From Thermoleophilia bacterium (GTDB taxonomy: Bacteria; Actinomycetota; Thermoleophilia; Gaiellales; SKUG01), in contig JAOPYQ010000031.1 of the NCBI GenBank assembly GCA_025964555.1, positions 1-64,000 of the forward strand: DNA of 64,000 bases. The letters run 5' to 3'. A program made the translations under genes and the position numbers. Shown here in pieces: positions 25,158-33,833 of the stretch. How positions within the stretch are numbered: the stretch's first letter is position 1; each line of letters begins with the position of its first letter. The notes under the pieces were generated by a model. The model made no database searches and was not told the origin of the DNA. It was given only the letters and a program-made list of their open reading frames with translations.

Positions 25158-26042
25158 TCAAGGTGTCAGCCCAAACACGCGCAGGACGGCATCGGTGTCG
25201 CGGCGCCTGCTCCGCGCATCGATCCGCATGACACGGAGTCCGATCGACTCGAGCAGCTCCGTCTTCCGCTCGTCATCGACTTTCGTGCGCCGCCGCTGGT
25301 GCGGTCGACCGTCGATCTCAACGACGAGACCATGCGCCTCGAACAGCAGGTCGGGACGAATCCTGCGTCCCCCGATCGTCACGCGAGGCGTGATTCGCGG
25401 CATCGGCGCGCCGCGTTCGAGCAGGTCGTCGAGCACACGACGCTCGAGGTGACTCTGGGTGCCTGCGCTCTCCGATCGATTGAGCGCCAACGCATTCGAG
25501 ATCCGCCGGTGTGCGGGCCCGCGCCGCGTGCGGTGTCGCCGGATGCTCGCGCGAAGCGCGCGTACATTGAGCAGGTCGAGGAGGTCGAGCTCGTGCATGA
25601 CGTCCGCGAGCTCGGTGACGACCGTCGTGTCAGCCATGTCGACGAGCATTCTCGGCACGGACGTGACCGGGATCCCGTCGACGAAGCCGGCTTCGGATGG
25701 GTGGATGCTTCTGGTGGATCGAATCGACACGTCATCGGCGCGGCAGGTCGATCGCGTGGTGATGACCACGTCGATCTTCGTCGGTGCACGTCGGACAGCG
25801 CGTCGCAGCCACGCCGCTGCGCGACCAGTGACGAACGCGCACCCGTCGGGGTGGGCGAGGACCGCGGCCATGCAACGTCCGTGAAACGAGAGCGCGTCAT
25901 GCCCGACTGCACAGACGCCTCGTCGGACCGGCACGAGGAAGGCTCGAGTGATCCATCGGTCGATGCGACCACTCGGGACGCCCTGTTCGACCAGTTGGCG
26001 GCGCGCGACGACGCCATGTTGACGAGCGGCGAGGTCGCTCAC
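25158..26042 (-). CDS. AbiEi-type winged-helix plus DUF559 (Vsr-like nuclease fold) protein 1
   Basis: 294 residues from GTG 26042, or 321 from ATG 26123. I prefer 26042 because the longer start reads through a palindromic repeat. The N-terminus LAARQHGVVARRQLVEQGVPSGRIDRWI resembles the wHTH of AbiEi-family antitoxin-domain proteins. The C-terminus is a DUF559 domain: RRIRPDLLFEAHGLVVEIDG with the D...E-x-D pattern of PD-(D/E)XK/Vsr folds, then HQRRRTKVDDERKTELLESIGLRV. A related gene lies at 53163. Single-gene proteins of this kind are common and uncharacterised in actinobacteria. No cognate AbiEii toxin gene is adjacent. Confidence 0.75.
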   Translation of the reverse strand: MSDLAARQHGVVARRQLVEQGVPSGRIDRWITRAFLVPVRRGVCAVGHDALSFHGRCMAAVLAHPDGCAFVTGRAAAWLRRAVRRAPTKIDVVITTRSTCRADDVSIRSTRSIHPSEAGFVDGIPVTSVPRMLVDMADTTVVTELADVMHELDLLDLLNVRALRASIRRHRTRRGPAHRRISNALALNRSESAGTQSHLERRVLDDLLERGAPMPRITPRVTIGGRRIRPDLLFEAHGLVVEIDGRPHQRRRTKVDDERKTELLESIGLRVMRIDARSRRRDTDAVLRVFGLTP

Positions 26043-26058
26043 GAGGTGCTCGAGCGGA

Positions 26059-26103
26059 TGTGGGTCGACTTTCCCCCGCTCCGCGGGGCGAACTCGACTC
26101 ACA
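26059..26103. repeat. 45-bp palindromic repeat, family 1 copy f
   Basis: TGTGGGTCGACTTTCCCCCGC, loop TCC, then GCGGGGCGAACTCGACTCACA. It is inverted relative to copy e at 24153-24197 and lies just upstream of, or inside, the 5' end of the DUF559 ORF. Confidence 0.75.
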
Positions 26104-26205
26104 TCGGTTTGAGAGGTGTCCATCGGTCCAGCGTGACGGCGTGAGCGTCACGAGAGTTGCGCGCAACGTGCCGGAACTCGCGCAGGAACGTCGCGAGAGA
26201 CACAC

Positions 26206-26277
26206 GCGGCTGCGCCGCGGGAAGCGGCTGCGCCGCGGGAAGCGGCTGCGCCGCGGAAACGCTGCACCGCGGAAGAC
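26206..26277. repeat. 18-bp tandem repeat after flhB
   Basis: Three near-identical units of GCGGCTGCGCCGCGGGAA (26206-26259) and a decayed fourth directly follow the flhB stop. Each unit contains the mini-palindrome GCGGC-TGC-GCCGC, so the transcript end can form several alternative hairpins and may stop transcription. Confidence 0.7.
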
Positions 26278-26278
26278 G

Positions 26279-27379
26279 CTACGCCGCGATGCTCGGGCGG
26301 ACGTGCTCGCCGGCGGCGCGCTTGCGCTCTTCGGCGCGGTAGACGAAGGCGAGGACCTCGGCGACGGCTGCGTACAGCTCGGCCGGGATGAGGTGGCCGA
26401 CCTCGACGCTGGCGTACAGCTCTCGGGCGAGGGCTCGGTTCTCCACGCGCATGACGCCGGCCTCGTCGGCGATCTCGCGGATGCGCATCGCGAGCAGGTC
26501 GACACCCTTGGCGACGACCTTCGGTGCGCCGGTCTCCGAGTCGTACTTGAGCGCGACCGAGTAGTGCGTCGGGTTGGTGATGACGACGTCGGCGAGCGGC
26601 ACGTCGGCGAGCATGCGGCGCCTGGCCATGTCGCGCTGGCGACGTCGCTGGGCGGCCTTCATCTCGGGCGCGAGTTCCTGCTGCTTGTACTCCTGCTTGA
26701 CCTCGTGCTTGGTCATGCGCAGGTTCTTCTCGTAGCGATGGCGCTGGTAGAGGTAGTCGATGATCGCGATCGTCACGTAGATGCCCGCCACGCGGAAGCC
26801 GATCGACATGATGATGTCGACCGTCACCAGTCCAGCCGCGATCGGTTCGGCATCGCCGAGCGACAGCAGCTCGTTGCGGCGCTGCCACACGATCATCGAG
26901 GCCGGGATGCCCACCGCCATCATCTTGAGCAGGCTCTTGGCGAGCTCGAAGTAGGCGGCCGGTCCGAAGCGCTGCTTGGCGCCGCTGATCGGATTGAGCT
27001 TGGAGAAGCGCGGCTTGATGACGCTCGGCGTGATCTTCGGCTTGACCTGCAGCACGCTCGCGAGCACGCCGACGACGAGCATCCCGACCATGATCGGCGC
27101 CGTGACGAATGCCATCAAGCGCATCACGTCGGCGAACATCGTCATCGTGTCGTTGATCGTGAAGTCGCTCGTGCCGACCGTCCCGAGCGAGCGGAGGCGC
27201 GTGACCATGTCCTCCTGCAGGCGCGACCAGATGCCGGGACCCCAGACGCTCAGGATGCCGAACGCGGCGAGCATGGCGAAGGCGCTGTTGATCTCCATGC
27301 TGCGCAGGACGTTGCCCTCCTTGCGCGCTTCCTCACGGCGTTTCGGTGTCGCCTTCTCGGTCTTGTCGTCACCTGCCAT
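26279..27379 (-). CDS. flhB: flagellar export switch protein FlhB
   Basis: 366 residues. The start KTEKATPKRREEARKEGNV is the FlhB hallmark. Four membrane helices precede the cytoplasmic domain with the self-cleavage motif NPTH (Asn near residue 269) in VVITNPTHYSVALKY. The length matches the family (~360). FlhB switches export from rod/hook to filament substrates together with FliK, which is also in this window. It overlaps fliR by 11 bases and ends the fliO-P-Q-R-flhB operon. Confidence 0.96.
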   Translation of the reverse strand: MAGDDKTEKATPKRREEARKEGNVLRSMEINSAFAMLAAFGILSVWGPGIWSRLQEDMVTRLRSLGTVGTSDFTINDTMTMFADVMRLMAFVTAPIMVGMLVVGVLASVLQVKPKITPSVIKPRFSKLNPISGAKQRFGPAAYFELAKSLLKMMAVGIPASMIVWQRRNELLSLGDAEPIAAGLVTVDIIMSIGFRVAGIYVTIAIIDYLYQRHRYEKNLRMTKHEVKQEYKQQELAPEMKAAQRRRQRDMARRRMLADVPLADVVITNPTHYSVALKYDSETGAPKVVAKGVDLLAMRIREIADEAGVMRVENRALARELYASVEVGHLIPAELYAAVAEVLAFVYRAEERKRAAGEHVRPSIAA

Positions 27380-28199
27380 TGGCGGTCGTCACCCCCTTCG
27401 CGGCGGCGGCTTCTTCGGGCGTGACCTTCGCGGCGAGCACGCCGGCGCCGGCGACGACGTCGCTGACGCGCTGCTCGAGGAACCCGGTGAACGCGGGCAG
27501 GCAGATGATGACGGCCACCAGGCCGACGCCGATCTTCAGCGGGATGCCGACGAAGAACACGTTCATCTGCGGCACGACGCGCGCGATGATGCCGAGCACG
27601 ACATCCACGAGCAGCAGCGTCACGAGCACGGGCGCGGCGATCTGGAAGGCCATCGCGAACAGCGACCCGAACGTCGCGAACAGGTTCGTCATCATCTGCT
27701 CGATGTCAGGCGTCTGGCCGAGACCGATCGTGTCGAACGAACGCTTGAAGCCCGCGAGCAGCCAGTGATGGCCGTCGACCGCCAGGAATGCGAGCGTCGC
27801 CACGAGCGAGTAGAACGAGCCGAGCACGCTCGCCTGTGCGTTGTTGAGCGGGTCGATGATGTTCGCCATCGAGAACCCGATCGAGGTGTCGATGAGCGAC
27901 GCGCCGACCTGCACCGCGCTGAACACGATCGCGACCGAGAAGCCGAGCGCGAGTCCGATGATCGACTCCGTGCCGACCGCGATGATCAGGGGCAGGATGC
28001 CCGTCGGGACGGTGGGTGCCGCGGTGGCGACGATCGGCGTCATCGTCGCCGCCAGTGCCAGCAGCACCATGAGCTTGATGCGCGGCGGGATCATCGGCGA
28101 GCTGAACACCGGCGCGATGAGGAAGAGCCCGCTCAGGCGCGCGACGACCAGCATGAAGCCGATCACCTGCGGCACTGCGATGTCGAGCGGGATCTCCAC
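27369..28199 (-). CDS. fliR: flagellar export protein FliR
   Basis: 276 residues with about six hydrophobic helices. FliR landmarks include MLVVARLSGLFLIAPVFSS near the start and IPPRIKLMVLLALAATM. It forms the export gate with FliP and FliQ. The start is a GTG at 28199, nine bases after the fliQ stop; the 3' end overlaps flhB. Confidence 0.94.
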   Translation of the reverse strand: MEIPLDIAVPQVIGFMLVVARLSGLFLIAPVFSSPMIPPRIKLMVLLALAATMTPIVATAAPTVPTGILPLIIAVGTESIIGLALGFSVAIVFSAVQVGASLIDTSIGFSMANIIDPLNNAQASVLGSFYSLVATLAFLAVDGHHWLLAGFKRSFDTIGLGQTPDIEQMMTNLFATFGSLFAMAFQIAAPVLVTLLLVDVVLGIIARVVPQMNVFFVGIPLKIGVGLVAVIICLPAFTGFLEQRVSDVVAGAGVLAAKVTPEEAAAAKGVTTANGR

Positions 28200-28208
28200 C
28201 GTCGTCCC

Positions 28209-28505
28209 CTACTGGTTCGCCACGAGTGCCGGGATCTCGCGGAACAGTTCCTCGGTGTAGTTCACCATCACGTTGAGCATCCACGGCCCCGTGATGGCGA
28301 GCACCGCGACGATGCCGACGATCTTCGGGATGAAGACGAGCGTCTGCTCCTGGATCTGCGTGACCGCCTGGAAGATCGAGACGACGAGGCCGATCACGAG
28401 GCCGACGAGCAGCACCGGGCCACCGAGCTGGAGCGTCACCCAGATCGCCTTGCCGGCGACCGCGGTCACGTCCCCGTCGTTCATGGCTGCGTACATGGTC
28501 TGCAT
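28209..28505 (-). CDS. fliQ: flagellar export protein FliQ
   Basis: 98 residues with two membrane helices: AIWVTLQLGGPVLLVGLVIGLVVSIFQAVTQIQEQTL is the conserved first hairpin and IVGIVAVLAITGPWML the second. It is slightly longer than the usual 89 residues at the N-terminus; the start is supported by GAGGAA seven bases upstream. One base separates it from fliP. Confidence 0.95.
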   Translation of the reverse strand: MQTMYAAMNDGDVTAVAGKAIWVTLQLGGPVLLVGLVIGLVVSIFQAVTQIQEQTLVFIPKIVGIVAVLAITGPWMLNVMVNYTEELFREIPALVANQ

Positions 28506-28506
28506 G

Positions 28507-29418
28507 TCAGGTTCCTCCGAAGCTGACGACCAGGCTCTCGATGGTGAGCCCCCAGCCGTCCACGAGTACGAACAACAGGATCTTGAAGGGAAGCGAGATC
28601 ATCACCGGAGGCAGCATGATCATGCCCATGCTCATGAGCGTCGAGGCGACGACCATGTCGATGATCAGGAACGGCACGAAGATGAGGAAGCCGATCTGGA
28701 ACGCGGTCTTGAGCTCGGAGATCAGGAACGCCGGGATCAGCACGTGCGTGGGCACGTCGGCGCGGGTCTCGGGTCGCTTCTGGTCGGCGAGGCGCACGAA
28801 CAGCGCGAGGTCGTCCTCGTCCACCTGCGTGAACATGAACTCGCGCAGCGGGGCCTGCGCGTTGTCGAGTGCGACCTGCTGCGTGATCGCCTTGTCCTGG
28901 TAGGGCTTGATCGCGGTCTCGTTGATGGCCGAGAACGTCGGGAACATCACGAACAGCGTCAGGAACATCGACAGGCCGATGAGCACCTGGTTCGGCGGCA
29001 TCGTCGGCGTGCCGAGCGCGTTGCGGACGAAGCCCATGACGATGAGGATGCGGGTGAAGCCCGTCATCATGATGAGGATCGACGGTGCCAGTGCGAGCAC
29101 CGTCATGACGACGAGCACCTGGATGGCGGTGGACGCGCCACCCTCCGCGCCGGTGTCGATCGAGATGCCGAGGCCGTTGCCGGACTTCGTGCCGGCTCCC
29201 CTGCCTGCGGCGGCTCCGGCGCCGCGACCTGCGCCCGCGCCTGCACCCTGGCCGGCTGCCGGCGTGGTGGTCGTCGCGGCGGGCGTGGTGGTCGTGGACG
29301 GCTGTGCCTCCACGGCCTGTGCGGTGGCGACGGTGCCCGCGAGCAGCACGACGATCGCCGCGAGGCTGGCGAGTGCCAGGCGGGCGATGCGTGAGTGATG
29401 TCGGAAGGTGCGGGCCAT
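28507..29418 (-). CDS. fliP: flagellar export protein FliP
   Basis: 303 residues, longer than the usual ~250. A cleavable signal peptide ([22 protein letters not shown]) is followed by an unusually long Thr/Pro and Gly/Ala linker. The conserved body is [48 protein letters not shown], with C-terminal helices including [22 protein letters not shown]. No ribosome site is evident before the ATG, and a 114-base gap separates it from fliO. Confidence 0.95.
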   Translation of the reverse strand: MARTFRHHSRIARLALASLAAIVVLLAGTVATAQAVEAQPSTTTTPAATTTTPAAGQGAGAGAGRGAGAAAGRGAGTKSGNGLGISIDTGAEGGASTAIQVLVVMTVLALAPSILIMMTGFTRILIVMGFVRNALGTPTMPPNQVLIGLSMFLTLFVMFPTFSAINETAIKPYQDKAITQQVALDNAQAPLREFMFTQVDEDDLALFVRLADQKRPETRADVPTHVLIPAFLISELKTAFQIGFLIFVPFLIIDMVVASTLMSMGMIMLPPVMISLPFKILLFVLVDGWGLTIESLVVSFGGT

Positions 29419-29532
29419 GGGAACGTGTGTGTGGTGCGACCGTTGGTCGCCGTCCCTGGCTCGAGCGTGTGGCGCGCGTCCTGCGTGCCGCTCGTTCTGT
29501 CGCTGTCGTGCGAAGTCGAAGAAGTTGTGCGG

Positions 29533-30255
29533 CTACCTTGCGGTGCTCAGTCGGAGGTTGTCGAGGAATCGCTTGATGAACGGCTGGTCGGCACTGCCGG
29601 CCCCGCCCATGCCCTGCGGCACGCCGGGCTGGTTGCCGAGCAGCGCGCCGCTCAGCATCGCCTGGAACTCGCCGTTGCCGGCGTTGCCCTGGCTCTGTGC
29701 GAACAGGGTTGCGTCGACATCGCCGATGCGGGTGATCGACTGGTCGGTCGCGCCGACGAGCACCAGCTCGTCACCGACGCGCACCAGGTGCAGTGCGCGG
29801 CCCTGTGCGAGCGGCGTGGTTGCGACGACGTCGATCACGCCGGTGCGGCCGGCGACACCCTGCAGGCGCGACTGGCCCCACTTCTTGAGCAGCCAGTGGA
29901 CTCCGTAGATCGCGCCGAGCACGACCGCGAGGCCGAAGATGAACCGGAGCGCGCTGCCACCGGAGTTGCTGCCGCTGCCCTTGTCGCCGCCCTTGGCAGC
30001 CTTCTCGTCCTCCTGGAAGGCGCCCTGGTCGAGCTTCTCGCGCTCGAACTCGGAGCTCGCGGCTCGGCGCTTCGCGGCCGACTCCTCCTGCGCCTTGACC
30101 TTCGCCTTCGCCTCGGCGGCGGACGTTGCGCCGGTGGTCGTCGCCGGCTTCGTGGTGGCTGCAGCGTCGGCCGCTGACGCGATCGGGACTGCAACGAGCA
30201 GGGCCAGCACGACGAGTGCGGCGAGCAAGGAACGAAGTGGCGTGGTGCGCTTCAC
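29533..30255 (-). CDS. fliO: flagellar biosynthesis protein FliO
   Basis: 240 residues. Signal peptide, Ala/Lys/Glu-rich linker, one membrane helix (LRFIFGLAVVLGAIYGVHWLLKKW) and the FliO beta domain (RTGVIDVVATTPLAQGRALHLVRVGDELVLVG). It is an assembly factor for FliP. The GTG at 30255 lies exactly 7 bases after a sigma-28-type -10, with no ribosome site, so it is probably leaderless. It is the first gene of the fliO-P-Q-R-flhB operon. Confidence 0.9.
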   Translation of the reverse strand: MKRTTPLRSLLAALVVLALLVAVPIASAADAAATTKPATTTGATSAAEAKAKVKAQEESAAKRRAASSEFEREKLDQGAFQEDEKAAKGGDKGSGSNSGGSALRFIFGLAVVLGAIYGVHWLLKKWGQSRLQGVAGRTGVIDVVATTPLAQGRALHLVRVGDELVLVGATDQSITRIGDVDATLFAQSQGNAGNGEFQAMLSGALLGNQPGVPQGMGGAGSADQPFIKRFLDNLRLSTAR

Positions 30256-30262
30256 GAAGAGC

Positions 30263-30320
30263 GATTCGGACGCGTCGCGAAGCTGCTTGAACCGATCGGA
30301 GCAGGCGAGAGGAATTGCAA
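30263..30320 (-). promoter_or_regulatory. sigma-28-type promoter of fliO
   Basis: Minus strand: TTGCAATTC (30320-30312), 18 bases, GGTTCAAG (30293-30286), 15 bases, TCCGAATC (30270-30263), 7 bases, GTG. The distal box overlaps the terminator of the preceding operon. Confidence 0.82.
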
Positions 30321-30343
30321 AAGCGCCCGTGTGGGGCGCTTCT
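30317..30343 (-). terminator. terminator of the flbD-motA-motB-fliL-fliN operon
   Basis: AAGCGCCC pairs with GGGCGCTT (30321-30341), followed on the minus strand by TT and then the TTGCAATTC box. It sits directly downstream of fliN. A second small hairpin, ACCGT-cga-ACGGT, lies next to it at about 30349-30361. Confidence 0.75.
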
Positions 30344-30364
30344 GACGACCGTCGAACGGTCGGG

Positions 30365-31363
30365 TCAGCCGAGGCCGCGGAGGCGATCCTCCGGCGACAC
30401 GATCTCGGTGACGCGGATACCGAACTCCTCGTCGATGACGACGACCTCGCCGCGTGCGATGACGCGGTCGTTGACCTTGATGTCGAGCGGATCGCCCGCC
30501 AGCTTGCCGAGCTCGATGATGGAGCCGATCGAGAAGTCGACGAGCTCGCGGATCGTGCGCTGGGTGGAGCCGAGCTCCACGGTGAGCGGCAGTGGCACGT
30601 TCATGAGCAGCTCGAGGTCACCTGGGCGGCTCGCGGGCTGCGTGGCTGCGGCCATGGGCGCGGCGAGCGGCTGGGCAACGGCTGCGAGCGGCACCACGTT
30701 GTCGGCGCCGGCAGCCGGGTGGGCCTGCGCGAAGGCGGGGGTCGGACCGGCAGGCGTGGGCGCCTCGTCCGCGAGGATCGCATCTGCGAGGGGTTCGGCC
30801 GTGGTGGCGGCGGGGGCGCTGGTGGCTGCAGCGGGAGCGGCGGACGACGTTGCCTGCGCGAGCGCGTGCATGTCGAGCCAGTGCGTGAGGTCGGCGTCGG
30901 CCTGCTGCACGACCGGGATCATGCCCCAGCCATCGATGTGCAGGGCGAGCACCACGCGGGTGCCGGCGGGGTCGGCTGCGGGAAGCTCCGCCTCCATGCC
31001 GAGGTCGATCTCGCCGCTCTCGAGCGGCTCGGAGATGCCGCCGGCGATGCCGTCGACGGCTCGGGACAGCATATCGCTGAACGCCACGGTGAGCGCGTCC
31101 AGGTGCATCTCGGTGAGCACCGCGCCGCGGTCGCCGCCGCCGCCGATGAGCATGTCCGAGAGGCCGGTCGCGTCCTCGTTGGAGATGAACCACGTGAGGC
31201 GGCCGCCTGCGGTGAACGGCAGGTCGAAGCGCAGGATGGCGCTCGAATCGGGTGCCTGGCCCTCGCCGACCTGCACGTCGCGGCCGAGCCGTGCGCGTGC
31301 CACGTCGGCCGCTCCCTGGAGGGCGGCTGCGAGCAGTTCGCTGACCTTGGTGCTCTGGCTCAT
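30365..31363 (-). CDS. fliN: flagellar motor switch protein FliN with FliY/CheC-like N-domain
   Basis: 332 residues from the ATG at 31363 (MSQSTKVSELL). Residues 1-170 resemble the CheC-like part of FliY (ISNEDATGLSDMLIGGGGD, then EMHLDALTVAFSDML), but the phosphatase E-x-x-N pattern is not intact. After an Ala/Pro/Thr linker, the last 85 residues form a SpoA/FliN C-ring domain (LMNVPLPLTVELGSTQRTIRELVDFSIGSIIELGKLAG). No fliM is found between fliL and this gene, where it usually lies. Confidence 0.9.
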   Translation of the reverse strand: MSQSTKVSELLAAALQGAADVARARLGRDVQVGEGQAPDSSAILRFDLPFTAGGRLTWFISNEDATGLSDMLIGGGGDRGAVLTEMHLDALTVAFSDMLSRAVDGIAGGISEPLESGEIDLGMEAELPAADPAGTRVVLALHIDGWGMIPVVQQADADLTHWLDMHALAQATSSAAPAAATSAPAATTAEPLADAILADEAPTPAGPTPAFAQAHPAAGADNVVPLAAVAQPLAAPMAAATQPASRPGDLELLMNVPLPLTVELGSTQRTIRELVDFSIGSIIELGKLAGDPLDIKVNDRVIARGEVVVIDEEFGIRVTEIVSPEDRLRGLG

Positions 31364-31394
31364 GGCTGGTTCCGGTTCCGGGTGCGTACGTGGA

Positions 31395-31937
31395 CTACTG
31401 GACGACGAACTTGGTGAAGTCGAGATCTTCGACGTGGTACGGCGGGCCGACGTGCGCCGGATCGTCCGCACCGGCGCTCTTGCCGTACGTGCTCGCGTCC
31501 TGCTCGGCGATCTCGTGGAAGCGGGTGAGCAGCTTCTCCTTGAGCGCTGCCTTGCCGTCCTCGGTCTTGAGCTGGTCGTAGGTGAAGGTCGACGAGACCG
31601 TCAGCACGGCGTCGTAGAAGCGCGGGTACGTGGAGACCTTGAGTTCGCCAGGTCCGGGGCCCGTCGCGCCGCCGTGGCCGCCACCGCCGGCGCCCGTGAA
31701 CGCTGCCCAGTGCACCTCGTCCATCGGCTCGAGCTTGAGCGCGATGTTGAATGCGAGCAGGCGTGCGCTGTCGGTGTCGGCGAGGTTGATCGTGAACGGT
31801 TCGGCCAGCGCGATCGGTTCGAGCACGTGCTTCTTGGTCGGACCGGACTTACCGCCGATCATGCCGCTCGCGAAGAGGCCTGCCGCGGCTGCGGCAACGA
31901 CGATCGCGATGATGATGGGAAGCTTGAGCTTGCTCAT
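31395..31937 (-). CDS. fliL: flagellar basal body-associated protein FliL
   Basis: 180 residues from the ATG at 31937, with AGGAGA about ten bases upstream; the track GTG start is rejected. It has a single N-terminal membrane helix (KLPIIIAIVVAAAAAGLFA) and a periplasm-facing domain (LAEPFTINLADTDSARLLAFNIALKL ... FYDAVLTVSSTFTYDQL). A Gly-rich insert is present. FliL surrounds the stator and lies downstream of motB here. Confidence 0.88.
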   Translation of the reverse strand: MSKLKLPIIIAIVVAAAAAGLFASGMIGGKSGPTKKHVLEPIALAEPFTINLADTDSARLLAFNIALKLEPMDEVHWAAFTGAGGGGHGGATGPGPGELKVSTYPRFYDAVLTVSSTFTYDQLKTEDGKAALKEKLLTRFHEIAEQDASTYGKSAGADDPAHVGPPYHVEDLDFTKFVVQ

Positions 31938-32028
31938 GTGCGGTGTGTCTCCTGGGTCGTGCACAGGTTTCGGCAGGTCGTGGTGGGTGCTTGAGCGGCC
32001 GGATCAGGCTGGATGACGTGCAAGTCGT

Positions 32029-32940
32029 TCATCCGTCCGCCTTCGCGGTCGCGGCAAGCTCTTCGACGAGTGCCGTGTCGAACTCTTCTTCCGGTGCGAC
32101 GGGACGAAGCTTCTCGATCGACTCGGGCGTGATGCCCTGGGCCTGGGTCGCGAGCTTCGCGACGCGCTCGGTCTCGGTGAAGGAACTGTCTGCGGCGGGC
32201 TGCAGCACCGTGATCTCGATGCGGCGGTTGCGCTTGTTTGGAGTCGTCTTGTTCTGCGGCTTGGTGAGCGGCTTGTCGTCGCCCCACGAGACCGTCTCGA
32301 TGCGGCTGCCGTCGTAGCCCTGCTCCACGAAGAGCTGGTAGACGGCCGAGGCGCGATTCCAGCCGAGCAGGCGATTGCCGCCGGGGAACGGCTGTCCGTC
32401 GGTGTGCCCGGCGATCTCGATCGGATGGTTGAAGGCCGCGAGCTGGCGCTCGATGCGCACAAGCTTGGCGCGGAACTCCGGCTTGATCTCCCAGCTACCG
32501 GACATGAACAGCGCGTCGCCGGCGAGGTTGATCTTGATGCCCTTCTCGTTCGTCGTGACCTGCACGTCGTTGCCGAGGCCGGATTCCTTGACGAGCGCCT
32601 TGAGCTGCTGCTCCTGCTTCTCGAAGCGGGCGGCGGACTGGCGGACGGCTTCCTGGATCTGCACGGCCGACGGCGTCGGCGCGGCGGTGGATGCGTTCGG
32701 GTCGAGCGCGCCGGACGAGCCGGGCATGACGCCGCCGCTCTCCTCCAGCACTGCCCCGTTGAAGGTCTGCGAGAGCGAGCGCTTGACGTTGTCGAACTGC
32801 TTCGCGTCGATCGAGCTCATCGCGAAGAGCACGATGAACAGGCCCAGCAGGAGGGTGATCATGTCGGAGTACGGCAGCAGCCAGCGCTCGTGGCCGCCGT
32901 CGCCGTGCCCTCCTCCACCCCTGTTGCGTCGTGATGACAT
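32029..32940 (-). CDS. motB: flagellar stator protein MotB
   Basis: 303 residues. The hallmark WLLPYSDMITLLLGLFIVLFAMS carries the ion-binding Asp. A plug/linker precedes a C-terminal OmpA-like peptidoglycan-binding domain (HPIEIAGHTDGQPF ... NRASAVYQLFVEQGYDGSRI). The Asp-Met context is proton-type in appearance, though ion choice cannot be fixed from this alone. AAGGACACG precedes the ATG, 14 bases after motA. Confidence 0.95.
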   Translation of the reverse strand: MSSRRNRGGGGHGDGGHERWLLPYSDMITLLLGLFIVLFAMSSIDAKQFDNVKRSLSQTFNGAVLEESGGVMPGSSGALDPNASTAAPTPSAVQIQEAVRQSAARFEKQEQQLKALVKESGLGNDVQVTTNEKGIKINLAGDALFMSGSWEIKPEFRAKLVRIERQLAAFNHPIEIAGHTDGQPFPGGNRLLGWNRASAVYQLFVEQGYDGSRIETVSWGDDKPLTKPQNKTTPNKRNRRIEITVLQPAADSSFTETERVAKLATQAQGITPESIEKLRPVAPEEEFDTALVEELAATAKADG

Positions 32941-32954
32941 CGTGTCCTTCAGGC

Positions 32955-33833
32955 CTAGGCGGCCAGGTCCATGTCGAGGTCGCCGCCGTCCTTGAGCTCC
33001 TTGGCGGCTCGGTAGCGGGCGCGGTCCTTCGTGGTCAGGAACGCGACGAGCTTCTCCTCGACGATGCGCGGGTTGTCACCCGACTGGATCGCGAGGATGC
33101 CCTCGATGAGCATCTCCTTGCCGGAGACCTCGTCGGTGGCGCAGCCCTTGAGCTTGTTGCCGACCGGCAGGAAGATGAGGTTCGCCGAGCCGAGGCCGTA
33201 GAGCGTCGCGATGAACGCGACGGCGATCGAGGCGGCGAGGCTCGACGGGTCGGAGATGTTGGAGAGCACGAGCACGAGGCCGATGACGGTGCCGCAGATG
33301 CCGAGGGTCGGCGCGAAGCCGCCCATCGTGTCCCAGACTGAGGCGTCGGCATGGCGCTCCTCGTGCAGCGAGTCGACCTCGGTGCGCAGGATCTCCTTGA
33401 CGAGCTCCGGATCGGTGCCGTCCACGACGAGTTGGACGCCGCGGCGCATGAACTCGTCCTCGGTCGTGCGCAGGTCGTCCTCGAGCACGAGCAGGCCTTC
33501 GCGGCGTGCCTTCTCCGCGAAGCCGACGAGCGTGTTGATCGACTTGGGGCGATCCATCGTCTGGTACTTGAGCGCGTGCATGAACGTGGACGGGATCGAC
33601 TTGACGGCGGCGAGGCCGACCGACGCGATCGTCACGCCGAGCGTTCCGCCGAGCACGATGACGCCGGCGCTCGGTCCGTAGTACTTGCCGACCGACGAGC
33701 CCTCCATGTAGAGACCGCCGATGACGCCGCCGAACGCGACCGCGAAGCCGATGAGCAGGCTCAGGTCGATGCCGCCGCCCTTGGGCGCGTCGGCCTCGTC
33801 TGCAACCACCTGGATGTCGTCGTCGTCCGCCAT
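32955..33833 (-). CDS. motA: flagellar stator protein MotA
   Basis: 292 residues with four membrane helices. Typical features are LLIGFAVAFGGVIGGLYMEG near the start, the cytoplasmic loop FAEKARREGLLVLEDDL, and the last two helices in MGGFAPTLGICGTVIGLVLVLSNI and FIATLYGLGSANLIFLPVGNKLK. It pairs with MotB. The start shares one base with the flbD stop (TGATG). Confidence 0.95.
   Translation of the reverse strand: MADDDDIQVVADEADAPKGGGIDLSLLIGFAVAFGGVIGGLYMEGSSVGKYYGPSAGVIVLGGTLGVTIASVGLAAVKSIPSTFMHALKYQTMDRPKSINTLVGFAEKARREGLLVLEDDLRTTEDEFMRRGVQLVVDGTDPELVKEILRTEVDSLHEERHADASVWDTMGGFAPTLGICGTVIGLVLVLSNISDPSSLAASIAVAFIATLYGLGSANLIFLPVGNKLKGCATDEVSGKEMLIEGILAIQSGDNPRIVEEKLVAFLTTKDRARYRAAKELKDGGDLDMDLAA

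Noticed and set aside
25158-26123. AbiE type IV toxin-antitoxin system
   Set aside because: Only the AbiEi-like wHTH is present, fused to DUF559; no AbiEii nucleotidyltransferase gene is adjacent at either locus.
28273-29394. Long plus-strand ORFs opposite fliP/fliQ, and similar ones opposite flhA, fliF and fapA
   Set aside because: They mirror real genes in a high-GC genome and show His/Arg/Glu-rich shadow composition without recognisable domains.
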